Source: a virus | Virus record (IMG/VR): IMGVR_UViG_3300046820_000897 | Coordinates: 1-43,229 of that record | Length of the DNA: 43,229 nt | Reading direction: 5' to 3' (one strand) | Shown here: in pieces, positions 1 through 6,733 of the stretch | How the letters are laid out: the number at the start of each line of letters is the position of its first letter | How positions within the stretch are numbered: the first letter of the stretch is position 1 | Position numbers and translations under genes: made by a program | Notes under the pieces: model-generated | Databases searched by the model: none | Told to the model about the DNA's origin: nothing | What the model saw: the letters and a program-made list of their open reading frames with translations, nothing else

Positions 1-227
1 CAGGTATTTATGACAACTACGAAAGCACTGCAACAAACATTTGCAGATTGTTTACTAAAGTTGTAGACGCTGAAGGTAATGAAGTACCTGGCGAGGAAGT
101 TTCTGCATCAAACCTTGACATTAATGGCCAGGACTACATTAATTGGGGAGACCAACCCGCAATGAGTATAAATGCTTGGATTTATCAGTGGTCAGCGGAT
201 AAATTAAATTTAGTAATTTTACATTAA
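1..227 (+). CDS. 3' end of small post-fibre protein (copy A, cut by window start)
   Basis: This is the open reading frame tail of a 99-residue protein; the first complete codon is at base 3 and the stop at 225-227. It is base-for-base identical to the last 74 codons of the complete copy at 34459-34758, which lies directly after the tail fibre gene. The start is missing because the window begins inside the gene. Function is unknown. Its position between fibre and lysis genes suggests a small tail-associated or fibre-chaperone protein, which is inference only. Confidence 0.8.
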   Translation, partial: GIYDNYESTATNICRLFTKVVDAEGNEVPGEEVSASNLDINGQDYINWGDQPAMSINAWIYQWSADKLNLVILH

Positions 228-237
228 ATTAAATACT

Positions 238-369
238 ATGACACTTGTAGAACTGAAGGCATCCGCTTATGATTGTTTAGCACAGATTGAGTACTTGCAA
301 AAGCAATTGCAAGAAATCAACCAAAAGATTGCAGAAGAACTCCAAAAAGAGAAAAACGAAAATGGATAA
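238..369 (+). CDS. 43-residue coiled-coil peptide, first gene of lysis cassette A
   Basis: A short frame starts MTLVELKASAYD and continues into a Q/E/K-rich amphipathic stretch (residues 14-40) that reads as one helix or coiled coil. It overlaps the next gene by 8 bases. An identical copy lies at 34769-34900. It has no membrane segment. Preservation of start, stop and overlap in both cassettes supports a real gene. I do not recognise a family; a small cytoplasmic phage protein is the most I can say. Confidence 0.6.
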   Translation: MTLVELKASAYDCLAQIEYLQKQLQEINQKIAEELQKEKNENG

Positions 370-637
370 AAAGATTAGTGCATTACCGATTTCATTTGAG
401 CAGTTCAGTAAAGACCCAGTAAAAGGTTTTCTGTTCATTACATTAATCGCGATTGGTTACTTATATGTTGACCAAAAGTTAATGTACACCGAGCAAATTG
501 AAAGTCAAGGTTCAAAGATAGAGAAGTTAGAAGCAAAGATTGATGCACTTGGAATACAACTCAAGAGGTCTGATTCATTGCTCTCTGCAACCACATCTAA
601 AATCTTAGTCCTTCAAGAACTCGGTAAAATCAAATGA
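362..637 (+). CDS. i-spanin-like membrane protein (copy A)
   Basis: The protein has 91 residues from the ATG at 362. An upstream in-frame start at 287 exists, but its extra residues are just the preceding gene read in another frame. One membrane segment sits at about residues 21-37 (GFLFITLIAIGYLYV), followed by a periplasmic coiled coil with heptads around SKIEKLEAKIDALGIQL. This is the Rz-like inner-membrane spanin layout, and the next gene, overlapping by 4 bases, encodes a lipoprotein as Rz1 partners do. The copy at 34893 is identical in protein but differs at silent sites. The spanin role is inferred from topology and context; a membrane-anchored holin regulator is the alternative. Confidence 0.6.
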   Translation: MDKKISALPISFEQFSKDPVKGFLFITLIAIGYLYVDQKLMYTEQIESQGSKIEKLEAKIDALGIQLKRSDSLLSATTSKILVLQELGKIK

Positions 638-987
638 AACGATTAATTGCTATACTATTTATATCATCATGTGCTAACCCTATCAAGGAGGAGAAAGTCC
701 TTTTTGATGGGGTTGACACTATCCTAATGCAATCAAAGGAACATATTGACACAGTTGTTAAGTTCCTACCAAAAGTTGACAAGCATATAGAGAAAGCAGA
801 GAAGGAAGTCTTGAGCAATGTGCAAAGCATCAAATTGCAAAATGCTAAACTCAAAGAGGATGCCAAAATAGTCAAGACAATTACCATAAGGGATACCATC
901 ATCATCAAGGAAAAGACTAATTTTTGGGGCAAGAAAAGAACCTCTACTGACTCCATTACAACAATAGATTCAACTGAACAACAATGA
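634..987 (+). CDS. Outer-membrane lipoprotein, o-spanin-like (copy A)
   Basis: The protein has 117 residues. It begins with a short signal peptide ending in a lipobox (ISSC, acylated Cys at residue 13), so the mature protein should be anchored in a lipid bilayer. The rest is charged and helical (residues 35-90), ending in a strand-rich TITIRDTIII segment and a hydrophilic tail. It overlaps the i-spanin-like gene upstream and the holin-like gene downstream by 4 bases each. With the upstream protein it could form a two-component spanin joining inner and outer membranes during lysis. The family is not recognised by sequence. Confidence 0.6.
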   Translation: MKRLIAILFISSCANPIKEEKVLFDGVDTILMQSKEHIDTVVKFLPKVDKHIEKAEKEVLSNVQSIKLQNAKLKEDAKIVKTITIRDTIIIKEKTNFWGKKRTSTDSITTIDSTEQQ

Positions 988-1202
988 AGCAATTTTTTTG
1001 TGAAGAAAACGGCAGACTATCAATGAAAAGGTTATGTGGATTTATCTGTGTGATCATCATCTGCGTTACAATGTATCATAACTCTTTCTATGAAACTGAA
1101 CCAAGTGAGGCACTTGTTTACTCTGTGTCTGCTCTTGCATTTGGGTGCCTTGGTTTGACATCTGCTGAGAAAATATTCAAGAAGGATGAGAACAAAGATT
1201 GA
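984..1202 (+). CDS. Holin-like protein with two membrane segments (copy A)
   Basis: The 72-residue protein has hydrophobic segments at about residues 17-32 (CGFICVIIICVTMY) and 44-60 (VYSVSALAFGCLGLTSA), a short loop between them and a charged C-terminus (KKDENKD). Size, two-segment topology and position three genes upstream of the peptidase fit a class II holin, which would make inner-membrane holes that trigger lysis. A second ATG at residue 14 could give a shorter product, as in dual-start holins. The copy at 35515 is identical in protein. Called by topology and context, not by family signature. Confidence 0.6.
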   Translation: MKQFFCEENGRLSMKRLCGFICVIIICVTMYHNSFYETEPSEALVYSVSALAFGCLGLTSAEKIFKKDENKD

Positions 1203-1677
1203 TGCACCAACATTGCTACTTATTGCAATTGCATTGCTTTTGTTATTCCTTTGGGTAACATCTTGCAATCCAGTAAAGCGAGTTCTCAACAATCAAGAGA
1301 TGTTGGAAGAAGTAGCAAAGGTTGTGGTAAAGGGAGGATGGTGTGCTTCAGACACTACATTCATTGTAAAATCAGACACCTTAATTGAGGTTGATACTTT
1401 GGTGAGGATTGATACCCTTACCGATACCTATGTACTAAATGATACAACCTACATAACCAAGTGGAAAACAAGGGACATCACCAAGTCAATCACCATTCAC
1501 GATACCATTAAGTCATTCATCGTTGATAATGCTCGTGTGAGATTATTACAAGCTGATTCAGCACGTTTAACAACTGAGGTAGGTGAATGGAAAGGAAAAG
1601 CAAATAATCGTTTATCTTGGTTAATATCACTTCTTATCATCATTGGAGTATTTATATATTTAAAACTTAGGAAATGA
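1186..1677 (+). CDS. Unimolecular-spanin-like protein (copy A)
   Basis: The 163-residue protein has an N-terminal lipoprotein signal (LLLLFLWVTSC, lipobox VTSC, Cys27) and a C-terminal membrane segment (about residues 144-160, LSWLISLLIIIGVFIYL) followed by LRK. A lipidated N-terminus plus a C-terminal inner-membrane anchor is the defining topology of u-spanins such as phage T1 gp11. The periplasmic part is rich in spaced Asp-Thr pairs (SDTL, VDTL, IDTL, TDTY, NDTT), suggesting beta strands, as u-spanins have. It overlaps the holin-like gene by 17 bases and the peptidase by 4. Copy B at 35717 is about 90 percent identical by eye. Confidence 0.7.
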   Translation: MRTKIDAPTLLLIAIALLLLFLWVTSCNPVKRVLNNQEMLEEVAKVVVKGGWCASDTTFIVKSDTLIEVDTLVRIDTLTDTYVLNDTTYITKWKTRDITKSITIHDTIKSFIVDNARVRLLQADSARLTTEVGEWKGKANNRLSWLISLLIIIGVFIYLKLRK

Positions 1678-2141
1678 AATTGTCGGAACACCTTGACCTA
1701 TCGGAAGTAATCCGGTCTGAATCAGCAAAAAGAAAAGGAATAAGCAATATGCCAACACCAGAGCATATTGAGAACTTTAAATTATTGGCAGAAAAGATAT
1801 TCCAACCAATTAGGGAACATTTCAGATGCCCTATCCACATCTCATCTGGTTACAGATCAAAGGCGCTGAATGATACGATTCCAGGGGCATCTTTGACCTC
1901 ACAGCATTGTCAGGGCGAAGCGATAGATATAGATATGGATGGCACACCAAATGGTGTAACAAATAGAATGGTGTTTGATTACATCAAGGATAACCTTGAG
2001 TTTGATCAGCTTATCTACGAATTTGGTGATGCAAATAATCCAGACTGGGTACACGTTTCCTACGAGTCAAGCGGTAAACAAAGAAAGCAGATACTAAGAG
2101 CAGTTAGAACTAACGGCAAGACTTCGTATCTGCCTTATTAA
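1674..2141 (+). CDS. M15-family peptidase, phage endolysin (copy A)
   Basis: The 155-residue protein has the conserved marks of the Peptidase_M15 (VanY/D-Ala-D-Ala carboxypeptidase-like) fold: ISSGYRSKALN at about 57-67, the zinc motif SQHCQGEAIDIDMDG at about 75-89 (His and Asp ligands), and DWVHVSYE near 123-130 (third His ligand). These enzymes cut peptidoglycan cross-links or stem peptides. There is no signal peptide, so it would reach the wall through holin lesions. It is the last gene of the cassette and is followed by a terminator. Copy B at 36205 carries the same motifs, with a variable loop before the zinc motif. Confidence 0.9.
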   Translation: MKLSEHLDLSEVIRSESAKRKGISNMPTPEHIENFKLLAEKIFQPIREHFRCPIHISSGYRSKALNDTIPGASLTSQHCQGEAIDIDMDGTPNGVTNRMVFDYIKDNLEFDQLIYEFGDANNPDWVHVSYESSGKQRKQILRAVRTNGKTSYLPY

Positions 2142-2166
2142 GGCCAGAGCATAATGATTGTTTTCA

Positions 2167-2194
2167 CCCCCTTATGTCTATGAGGGGGTTTTTT
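2167..2194 (+). terminator. Rho-independent terminator after lysis cassette A
   Basis: A C5 run (2167-2171) pairs with a G5 run (2184-2188) around a 12-base AT-rich spacer, directly followed by six T (2189-2194). It lies 26 bases after the peptidase stop and ends the late transcript. Confidence 0.85.
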
Positions 2195-2222
2195 AATATT
2201 ATTAAAAAAAATATATATCAAC

Positions 2223-2256
2223 TTTGTGTTTTGTATATAAAACCTATATATATTTG
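2223..2256 (+). promoter_or_regulatory. Bacteroidota-type early promoter
   Basis: TATATTTG at 2249-2256 matches the -7 box TAnnTTTG. TTTG at 2223-2226 is a -33 candidate with a 22-base spacer. The site lies just after the terminator and 17 bases before the HTH gene, at the expected start of early transcription. Confidence 0.55.
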
Positions 2257-2272
2257 CTAAAACAATAACACA

Positions 2273-2470
2273 ATGAAAGAAATTAGAGAACTAAGAAAAC
2301 AAAAGGGGATAACCCAAGAAAAGCTTGCATACCTAAGTGGTGTCACTACCGTAACAGTCAACAGAGCAGAAAACTCTGGTAAGATGCGCCAAAGCACTTA
2401 TATCAAATTGGTCAACACATTAAACACACTCCAAGATGCTGTATCTATGCCTGTTAATTCTGGGTTGTAG
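2273..2470 (+). CDS. Small HTH (XRE/Cro-like) regulator, module A
   Basis: The 65-residue protein has a classic HTH_3 helix-turn-helix at residues 3-50: KQKGITQEKLAYLSGVT, then TVTVNRAENS as the recognition helix. It is the first gene after the early promoter, so it probably controls early transcription. Early module B carries a related protein at 38284-38454 (TQEKLAELSG, TINRAEKSGK). It is far shorter than a CI-type repressor and has no dimerisation or cleavage domain, so a Cro-like role is more likely than lysogenic repression. Confidence 0.8.
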   Translation: MKEIRELRKQKGITQEKLAYLSGVTTVTVNRAENSGKMRQSTYIKLVNTLNTLQDAVSMPVNSGL

Positions 2471-2774
2471 TTTGGTGGGAATAGTATTGAAAAATTATGA
2501 CAAGTTATCCTCACAAGAAATGGTACAACGCAGAACCTTATACCAAATCCCGTCAGCATTTTGGGATGAGTACAACTCAATCACCCTTGACATCTACTAT
2601 ATGTCAAACGCAAGCGCAGAAGCCATCAGATACAAAATTGAGGATTTTGAGTACAAATATGCTCAAACAATTGACCAAAGCGTTTACAACGATAGGATGG
2701 CAGACATTCTCTCCTCTTACAAAAAGAAGCAAGAATTTTTAAACAATAAAACAAAGCAAAATGGGACTAACTAA
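2436..2774 (+). CDS. Small membrane-anchored hypothetical protein
   Basis: The 112-residue protein starts with a hydrophobic segment (MLYLCLLILGCSLVGIVL) containing a possible lipobox-like LGC at about residue 11. A charged helical region rich in Tyr and Asp follows. It overlaps the HTH gene by 35 bases and the SSB-like gene by 14 bases, both in other frames, consistent with the tight packing of this module. The function is not recognised. The start is uncertain, since no internal ATG would keep the hydrophobic segment. Confidence 0.5.
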   Translation: MLYLCLLILGCSLVGIVLKNYDKLSSQEMVQRRTLYQIPSAFWDEYNSITLDIYYMSNASAEAIRYKIEDFEYKYAQTIDQSVYNDRMADILSSYKKKQEFLNNKTKQNGTN

Positions 2775-3333
2775 CAGTCAAGGCGGATCAAAAGTGTTTT
2801 TATCAATTAGCAATGGCAAGCTTGTAAGAAGCTTCAAAGAAAAGACAGAGGGCGCGGTATCTCGTGTCAACAAAGCCGGTCGCGAAGTATTTGAGATGTT
2901 CTATGACTCTCTTGAGGGGATAATCAAAGAAGTTGGAACAAAAGAGTCCGACTATGGCAAATTCTTGGTAGTACAAGTTGAGTCAAATGGTGTAAACTAT
3001 CAGCTTGAGATGAACTTCTCATCTGGTTACTCAGCATCTTTTCTCAAGACCCTTCCAAATGTCAACCTATCGCAAAGGGTTCAAATCACCCCAAAGCTTA
3101 CAATTGAGGGTGACAAGAAAAAAAGTATATGCTTCCTCAACCAAAATGGTAGTGGCTTAAAGTGGGCATTCACAAAGGACAATCCAAATGGTATGCCTGA
3201 CCTGGTAAAGATCAAAGTAAAAGGCAAGGACACTTGGGATGACTCAGATAGGATGGAGTTCCTTGAGAACTATGCTAAAGGTTTATTTGGTGGCTCTAAA
3301 GCACCAGTTATTGATGATGAAGTTCCTTTTTAA
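2761..3333 (+). CDS. Single-stranded DNA-binding-like protein
   Basis: The 190-residue protein is strand-rich in residues 10-125 and ends in an acidic tail (IDDEVPF) like the C-terminal tip that SSB proteins use to recruit partners. It sits directly upstream of the recombination-type exonuclease. T7 gp2.5-type and other phage SSBs combine an OB fold with such a tail; I infer the OB fold only from strand-rich sequence. It should coat single-stranded DNA during replication and recombination. An unrelated short protein in module B (40125-40388) ends in the same kind of tail (EDQELPF). Confidence 0.6.
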   Translation: MGLTNSQGGSKVFLSISNGKLVRSFKEKTEGAVSRVNKAGREVFEMFYDSLEGIIKEVGTKESDYGKFLVVQVESNGVNYQLEMNFSSGYSASFLKTLPNVNLSQRVQITPKLTIEGDKKKSICFLNQNGSGLKWAFTKDNPNGMPDLVKIKVKGKDTWDDSDRMEFLENYAKGLFGGSKAPVIDDEVPF

Positions 3334-3384
3334 ACCAAATGGAGTGGGCATATTGCTCACTCCTTACTTTTTTAAATACAAAAT

Positions 3385-4137
3385 ATGCAAAATTTCAACA
3401 TTGACATCAACAAAGGCCGGATTGAGTTCGTGGACAATCGGTTTTATGCTACTGAGAACGGCAATTATGTCCCATCAGTCACCACAATTTTAGATGCATA
3501 CCCAAAAGACGCAGCTTTCTTTAAATGGCTCAAAGATGTGGGTCAAGATGCTGACACCATTCGTGATGAGGCTGGTAGGAGAGGATCACTTGTGCATGAA
3601 CTGACTGAGCAGTACGATCAACACCAAGAAGTGACATTTGTCAACCAACATGGAAAGCCTAAGTACAAGATGCTTGAATGGGCGATGTTTGAGAGATATG
3701 TTGACTTCTGCAATACCCAGAGTCCAAAGATGCGAATGATGGAGATGCACTTCTCGTCTGATGTGCTTGGGTTTGCCGGCACAGTTGACAGAGTACTTGA
3801 GATAAATGGCAAAGAGTACCTGGTTGACATCAAGACATCCAACAATATGCACAACTCGTATTGGCTACAATTGGCAGCTTATAATGAGCTACTAAAGGAA
3901 TATGACTACCATGTTGATGGGGTTGCTATATTGTGGCTTAATGCCAAGACAAGGACTGCCGGAAAGGGAGGAGCAATACAAGGCATTGGTTGGCAACTAC
4001 TGACCAGGACACTTGAGGAGTCAGCACAAGATTGGAAAACATTCCAAACAACATTTCAACTCTGGAATTCAATCAATGAGGACATCAAGCCAAAGCGCAC
4101 ATCTTACCAAATAACACATCAGAAGAATGAAGGATAA
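3385..4137 (+). CDS. PD-(D/E)XK exonuclease, RecB/Cas4-like
   Basis: The 250-residue protein shows the ordered motifs of the PD-(D/E)XK RecB-type nuclease family: RGSLVHEL at 66-73 (His71), AGTVDRV at 131-137 (Asp135), LVDIKTS at 146-152 (Asp148, Lys150) and the QLAAY motif at 162-166. Proteins like this resect DNA ends in phage recombination or degrade host DNA. It follows the SSB-like gene with a 51-base gap and overlaps the next gene by 11 bases. No iron-sulfur Cys cluster of the Cas4/AddB type is evident. Confidence 0.85.
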   Translation: MQNFNIDINKGRIEFVDNRFYATENGNYVPSVTTILDAYPKDAAFFKWLKDVGQDADTIRDEAGRRGSLVHELTEQYDQHQEVTFVNQHGKPKYKMLEWAMFERYVDFCNTQSPKMRMMEMHFSSDVLGFAGTVDRVLEINGKEYLVDIKTSNNMHNSYWLQLAAYNELLKEYDYHVDGVAILWLNAKTRTAGKGGAIQGIGWQLLTRTLEESAQDWKTFQTTFQLWNSINEDIKPKRTSYQITHQKNEG

Positions 4138-4315
4138 AATAGTAGAGCAAGTGGTGAACAAGTTTAACGAAAGGTCACAAAGAGGCATTACAAAGTATGG
4201 GTCAACCTTAGAGAGAAATGATCTTGATGTTGTAGATTGGATGAACCACTTGCAAGAGGAGTTAATGGATGCCATCCTTTATTTAGAACGAATGAAAAAA
4301 GACATCAATGGGTAG
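4127..4315 (+). CDS. Small MazG-like phage protein
   Basis: The 62-residue protein carries RGITKYGSTLERNDL followed by WMNHLQEELMDAILYLERM. That second block resembles the helix with paired acidic residues (EE..D) of all-alpha NTP pyrophosphohydrolases, and the 'KYG.TL ... W..HLQEELMDA..YLE' pattern recurs in small phage proteins. It is too short for a full MazG fold alone and would need to oligomerise. It may act on a nucleotide substrate. The family link is from memory of the pattern. Confidence 0.55.
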   Translation: MKDKIVEQVVNKFNERSQRGITKYGSTLERNDLDVVDWMNHLQEELMDAILYLERMKKDING

Positions 4316-4640
4316 CTCAGTTGTATCATGTATCCATCACCTAAAGCTTGCTGATGAGTATGCAAAGGACTTTGTTCGTGCCAACCCTGGCACTCGTGGC
4401 TCAGCAATCTTTGCCAATTATTCGTTAAAGCTAAATTGGATACTACGAGATGTTGTAACTTACCCTCACTTTGATGATGATGTGAGAGAAGGGATGAGAA
4501 AGGAGATTGCATCTGATGCATTTTCCTATGACTCACTGACTGAGAAGCTTGCACTTCTTAACCCTGATCAACGTGAGGAACTTGATGGACTTTTGACTGA
4601 TATTTTGAAAGGAAAAACAATTGAAGTAATAATCAAATAA
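4308..4640 (+). CDS. Hypothetical protein, 110 residues
   Basis: A helical, soluble protein with no signal or membrane segment and no recognised motif. It overlaps the MazG-like gene by 8 bases, and its C-terminal half is acidic (NPDQREELDGLL). The frame is real by length, codon pattern and tight packing. It probably belongs to the same early transcript as the exonuclease. Function unknown. Confidence 0.6.
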   Translation: MGSSVVSCIHHLKLADEYAKDFVRANPGTRGSAIFANYSLKLNWILRDVVTYPHFDDDVREGMRKEIASDAFSYDSLTEKLALLNPDQREELDGLLTDILKGKTIEVIIK

Positions 4641-4645
4641 ACACA

Positions 4646-4900
4646 ATGCAAAAACAAAAAATACATACTCAAACAGCAGTTGAATGGTTATGGAATGAAA
4701 TAGATAATTTAATACCATATCAAGATATTAATAAAGCAGAAAAATTTATTGAATTGCTTAAAGAGGCCAAAGAAATTGAGAAAGAGCAAATTGAGGAAGC
4801 ATTCAGTATTGGTGAAATGAACAATGATTCACACCATTATACTGGCAGGAAAATACACAAAGATCAAGCAGATTACTTCAACAAAACATATGCCAAATGA
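4646..4900 (+). CDS. TAVEWL-family small protein 1
   Basis: The 84-residue protein has two recognisable blocks: TAVEWLWNEIDN near the N-terminus and AKEIEKEQIEEAFSIGEM in the middle. The same two blocks recur in 5461-5712 and 6255-6488, so this window holds three paralogues. Small proteins of this pattern recur in Bacteroidota phage and mobile DNA, but I know no function. It ends in an ATGA overlap with a 30-codon frame. Confidence 0.65.
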   Translation: MQKQKIHTQTAVEWLWNEIDNLIPYQDINKAEKFIELLKEAKEIEKEQIEEAFSIGEMNNDSHHYTGRKIHKDQADYFNKTYAK

Positions 4901-4989
4901 CACCTTACGAACTTTGGCAACTTGAAACTTATGGCAACTATTACGAAGAAGATGAAACGCAACATGATGTTGAATCCGATTTGGATTAA
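4897..4989 (+). CDS. 30-residue acidic peptide
   Basis: An ATGA overlap with the preceding stop opens a 30-codon frame: MTPYELWQLETYGNYYEED, then an acidic end (ESDLD). It is too short to identify. The start overlap is typical for this phage. No equivalent is visible in module B. It overlaps the zinc-ribbon gene that follows. Confidence 0.4.
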   Translation: MTPYELWQLETYGNYYEEDETQHDVESDLD

Positions 4990-5113
4990 ATGCCGATGCT
5001 GTAAATCTTTATACACAATAACACTAAAAAAACAATCACTATGTCCAAAATGCAATTGCCTAAATGGGTTGATATGTCAACCTACGAAAGACACAAACTC
5101 CTTGGAGAGTTAA
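4967..5113 (+). CDS. Small zinc-ribbon protein (copy A)
   Basis: Residues MLNPIWIKCRCCKSLYTI are followed about 16 residues later by LCPKCNC, giving two CxxC knuckles as in a zinc ribbon. The start at 4967 (or 4964) is chosen because module B has a clear homologue (37602-37727, IWVKCRLCKSLYTI, CPRCHCLNG) that begins at the matching place. The 3' end overlaps the next gene by 73 bases in another frame; the same arrangement exists in module B. It may bind nucleic acid or a protein partner. Confidence 0.6.
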   Translation: MLNPIWIKCRCCKSLYTITLKKQSLCPKCNCLNGLICQPTKDTNSLES

Positions 5114-5295
5114 TTGATGCCATGATCTACTCTGGCGAAGCCGTACAACACCTCAAAGTAACTGTTGAGCAGTTCAGATTGATGGGGTATGTTAGGTCGG
5201 TAATCTTGCCTCAAAATGAGCCTGATGAGGTATGCCCAGACTGCGATGGCAAAGGATGCGATAATTGTACATTCGTAAAACCAAGTGAACTATGA
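5041..5295 (+). CDS. Small protein with fused CxxCxGxGCxxC zinc motif (copy A)
   Basis: The 84-residue protein has two parts. Residues 1-60 (LPKWVDMSTYERHK to VRSVILPQNE) are nearly identical to the 62-residue protein at 37691-37879. The C-terminal part (VCPDCDGKGCDNCTF) is a DnaJ-like CxxCxGxG zinc motif that in module B ends a separate protein (37876-38103). So this is either a fusion or the ancestor of a split. The ORF starts inside the zinc-ribbon gene in another frame. Function unknown. Confidence 0.7.
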   Translation: MSKMQLPKWVDMSTYERHKLLGELIDAMIYSGEAVQHLKVTVEQFRLMGYVRSVILPQNEPDEVCPDCDGKGCDNCTFVKPSEL

Positions 5296-5450
5296 AGAAG
5301 TGTTCAAAATGCAAAAAAGAAAAGCCAAAGTCTGAGTTCTATGTCAGCAACAGAAGGCTTGATAAGCTTGCGGTCTATTGCAAAGACTGCGAGAAGAAAG
5401 GAAGAAAGAAAAAGGAAGATGAATACGCAAGCCTTTATGGTTTGATTTAA
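5292..5450 (+). CDS. CxxC zinc-finger protein, 52 residues (copy A)
   Basis: MKKCSKCKKEKPKSEFYVSN and then YCKDCEKKGRKKK give two CxxC knuckles about 25 residues apart in a very basic protein. This resembles the small HNH-like/zinc-finger 'CxxCxxxKPxxxF' proteins common in phages, but the catalytic HNH residues are absent. It overlaps the preceding gene by ATGA. Module B has the homologue at 38100-38264 in the same order. Nucleic-acid binding is likely. Confidence 0.7.
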   Translation: MKKCSKCKKEKPKSEFYVSNRRLDKLAVYCKDCEKKGRKKKEDEYASLYGLI

Positions 5451-5460
5451 AAAAAATAAC

Positions 5461-5712
5461 ATGGCACAACAAAAAGAAAACATGACCGCTGTTGAGTGGT
5501 TAGAATATTTACATAGAGAAGAAATACTTATTAAAAAGTCTTTTGAAATGGCAAAACAAAAGGAGAAAGAGCAAATAGATAATGCTTGGTTAAATGGGTT
5601 CGGGAAAGTAATTGAGGAACAAAAGTATTGGAACGGATTTATTTTAGGCATATTCGTAGGAGGTATTTTGGGTATTATAGTTGTTAGGTTAGTAGACAAT
5701 GGTATATTATAA
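5461..5712 (+). CDS. TAVEWL-family small protein 2, membrane-tailed
   Basis: The 83-residue protein starts MAQQKENMTAVEWLEYLHRE, contains AKQKEKEQIDNAW, and ends in a strongly hydrophobic segment (FILGIFVGGILGIIVVRLV, about 60-78). It is the only one of the three paralogues with a membrane anchor, which suggests that the shared part binds something which is then held at the inner membrane. That is inference. Confidence 0.65.
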   Translation: MAQQKENMTAVEWLEYLHREEILIKKSFEMAKQKEKEQIDNAWLNGFGKVIEEQKYWNGFILGIFVGGILGIIVVRLVDNGIL

Positions 5713-5725
5713 AAACAAATAAACA

Positions 5726-5923
5726 ATGGCACAATGTAAATGTTGCGAAAGAGAAAAAGAGTTAAGATTTGGATTTTGTTTCGACTGCGCAGATGCTGAA
5801 TCTGTAGTAGCAGATGGTGTGGATATGTATGATAATGAAATTATCAAAGAAAATGATATGTCAACATCAATGTCTAAAGTGAAATGGATACTTAAAAAAT
5901 TCAATGTAATTATAAACAAATAA
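5726..5923 (+). CDS. Small Cys-rich protein
   Basis: The 65-residue protein has an N-terminal CKCCEREKELRFGFCFDC pattern, two CxxC pairs about 13 residues apart that can make one zinc site. An acidic middle and a basic C-terminus (KVKWILKKFN) follow. It is preceded by the repeated start context AAATAAACAATGGCACAA seen at several genes here. Function unknown. Confidence 0.6.
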   Translation: MAQCKCCEREKELRFGFCFDCADAESVVADGVDMYDNEIIKENDMSTSMSKVKWILKKFNVIINK

Positions 5924-5926
5924 ACT

Positions 5927-6082
5927 ATGGAACAACAAACGAAAATTGACGCAGCTATTCAAGAGATTAAATATAAAATTGAATTAGCGGAAAGGGAGTA
6001 TCAATCTGCTGTCACTAAGATTAATACTCTTAGAGATGTACTTGATAATCTTGATAAGATTAAACGAGAAAAATTGCAATAA
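5927..6082 (+). CDS. 51-residue coiled-coil peptide
   Basis: The frame MEQQTKIDAAIQEIKYKIEL continues as one long amphipathic helix to NLDKIKREKLQ. It starts in the repeated context AAATAAACTATGG and ends one base before the next ATG. No membrane segment or Cys. It is likely a small coiled-coil adaptor; function unknown. Confidence 0.6.
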   Translation: MEQQTKIDAAIQEIKYKIELAEREYQSAVTKINTLRDVLDNLDKIKREKLQ

Positions 6083-6083
6083 C

Positions 6084-6251
6084 ATGGCACAACAAACAGA
6101 ACAAAAAAAAGCAATTGGATGGTATTGTATTGGTCATGCAGGGTTCAATAACACCACTGCATTCGCTACTTACTACAAGCCTAATGCTATCAAAAGATTC
6201 TTTATGAGAACTCTTTTGGATTTTTATTGGATTAAAGATGAAAACAAATAA
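6084..6251 (+). CDS. Hypothetical protein, 55 residues
   Basis: The start is placed at ATG 6084 (MAQQTEQKKAIGWYCIGHAG) rather than an upstream in-frame start at 6036 that would lie inside the previous gene. The MAQQT start resembles those of 5461 and 6255. The C-terminus is aromatic and basic (IKRFFMRTLLDFYWIKDENK). Function not recognised. Confidence 0.55.
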   Translation: MAQQTEQKKAIGWYCIGHAGFNNTTAFATYYKPNAIKRFFMRTLLDFYWIKDENK

Positions 6252-6254
6252 ACT

Positions 6255-6488
6255 ATGGCACAACAAACAGCAGTTGAATGGTTTTTTAAATGGTTTAACG
6301 ATAATCAAGAAGCTACACATAAGCAATATGCTAAAGCATTTGAACAAGCAAAAGCAATGGAGAAAGAGCAGCTTTGGTATAGTAAAGAAGATGTATTAAA
6401 AGCGGGAGAAATTGGAGAAATAAATCATCACGATTATAAACACATTGTTTCATTATTAGATGAAGCAAGAGAAATAAATAACAAATAA
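6255..6488 (+). CDS. TAVEWL-family small protein 3
   Basis: The 77-residue protein starts MAQQTAVEWFFKWFNDNQ and contains AKAMEKEQLWYSKEDVLKAG, so it is the third paralogue of the family at 4646 and 5461. The C-terminal half resembles the region after the EKEQ block in other members. The gene begins three bases after the previous stop. Confidence 0.65.
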   Translation: MAQQTAVEWFFKWFNDNQEATHKQYAKAFEQAKAMEKEQLWYSKEDVLKAGEIGEINHHDYKHIVSLLDEAREINNK

Positions 6489-6511
6489 CATTACAACAAA
6501 AAATACACAAA

Positions 6512-6733
6512 ATGAACACAGCTATCTCAGAATTGATGAAAGACTTGGTGCAAAATGGTATGCAAGTTGACTTTGCGAAGTATTTACAAATGGAACGTGA
6601 TCAGATACAAAATGCCGTAATCTACGGACTTGATGAAGATGGTCATACCGGAAATTGGAAACTATCAGTCGCACAAAACTACTACAATGAAAAGCACCTT
6701 GAGATTAAGGGATTATCAGGAGGAGATAAGTAA
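6512..6733 (+). CDS. Hypothetical protein, 73 residues
   Basis: The sequence MNTAISELMKDLVQNGMQVD continues through FAKYLQMERDQIQNAVIYGL to a short polar tail. 'L..ERDQIQNAV.YG' suggests a distant echo of the EKEQI block of the TAVEWL family. It overlaps the helicase start by 47 bases in a different frame. Function unknown. Confidence 0.5.
   Translation: MNTAISELMKDLVQNGMQVDFAKYLQMERDQIQNAVIYGLDEDGHTGNWKLSVAQNYYNEKHLEIKGLSGGDK

Noticed and set aside
630-992. 120-codon antisense frame across the lipoprotein gene
   Set aside because: It is the antisense shadow of a gene that is conserved with silent changes in copy B; the antisense product is not preserved.
2497-2742. 81-codon frame inside the 112-residue membrane-protein gene
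   Set aside because: Its composition is low in acidic residues and has no motif. The overlapping frame has better start, stop and neighbour overlaps.
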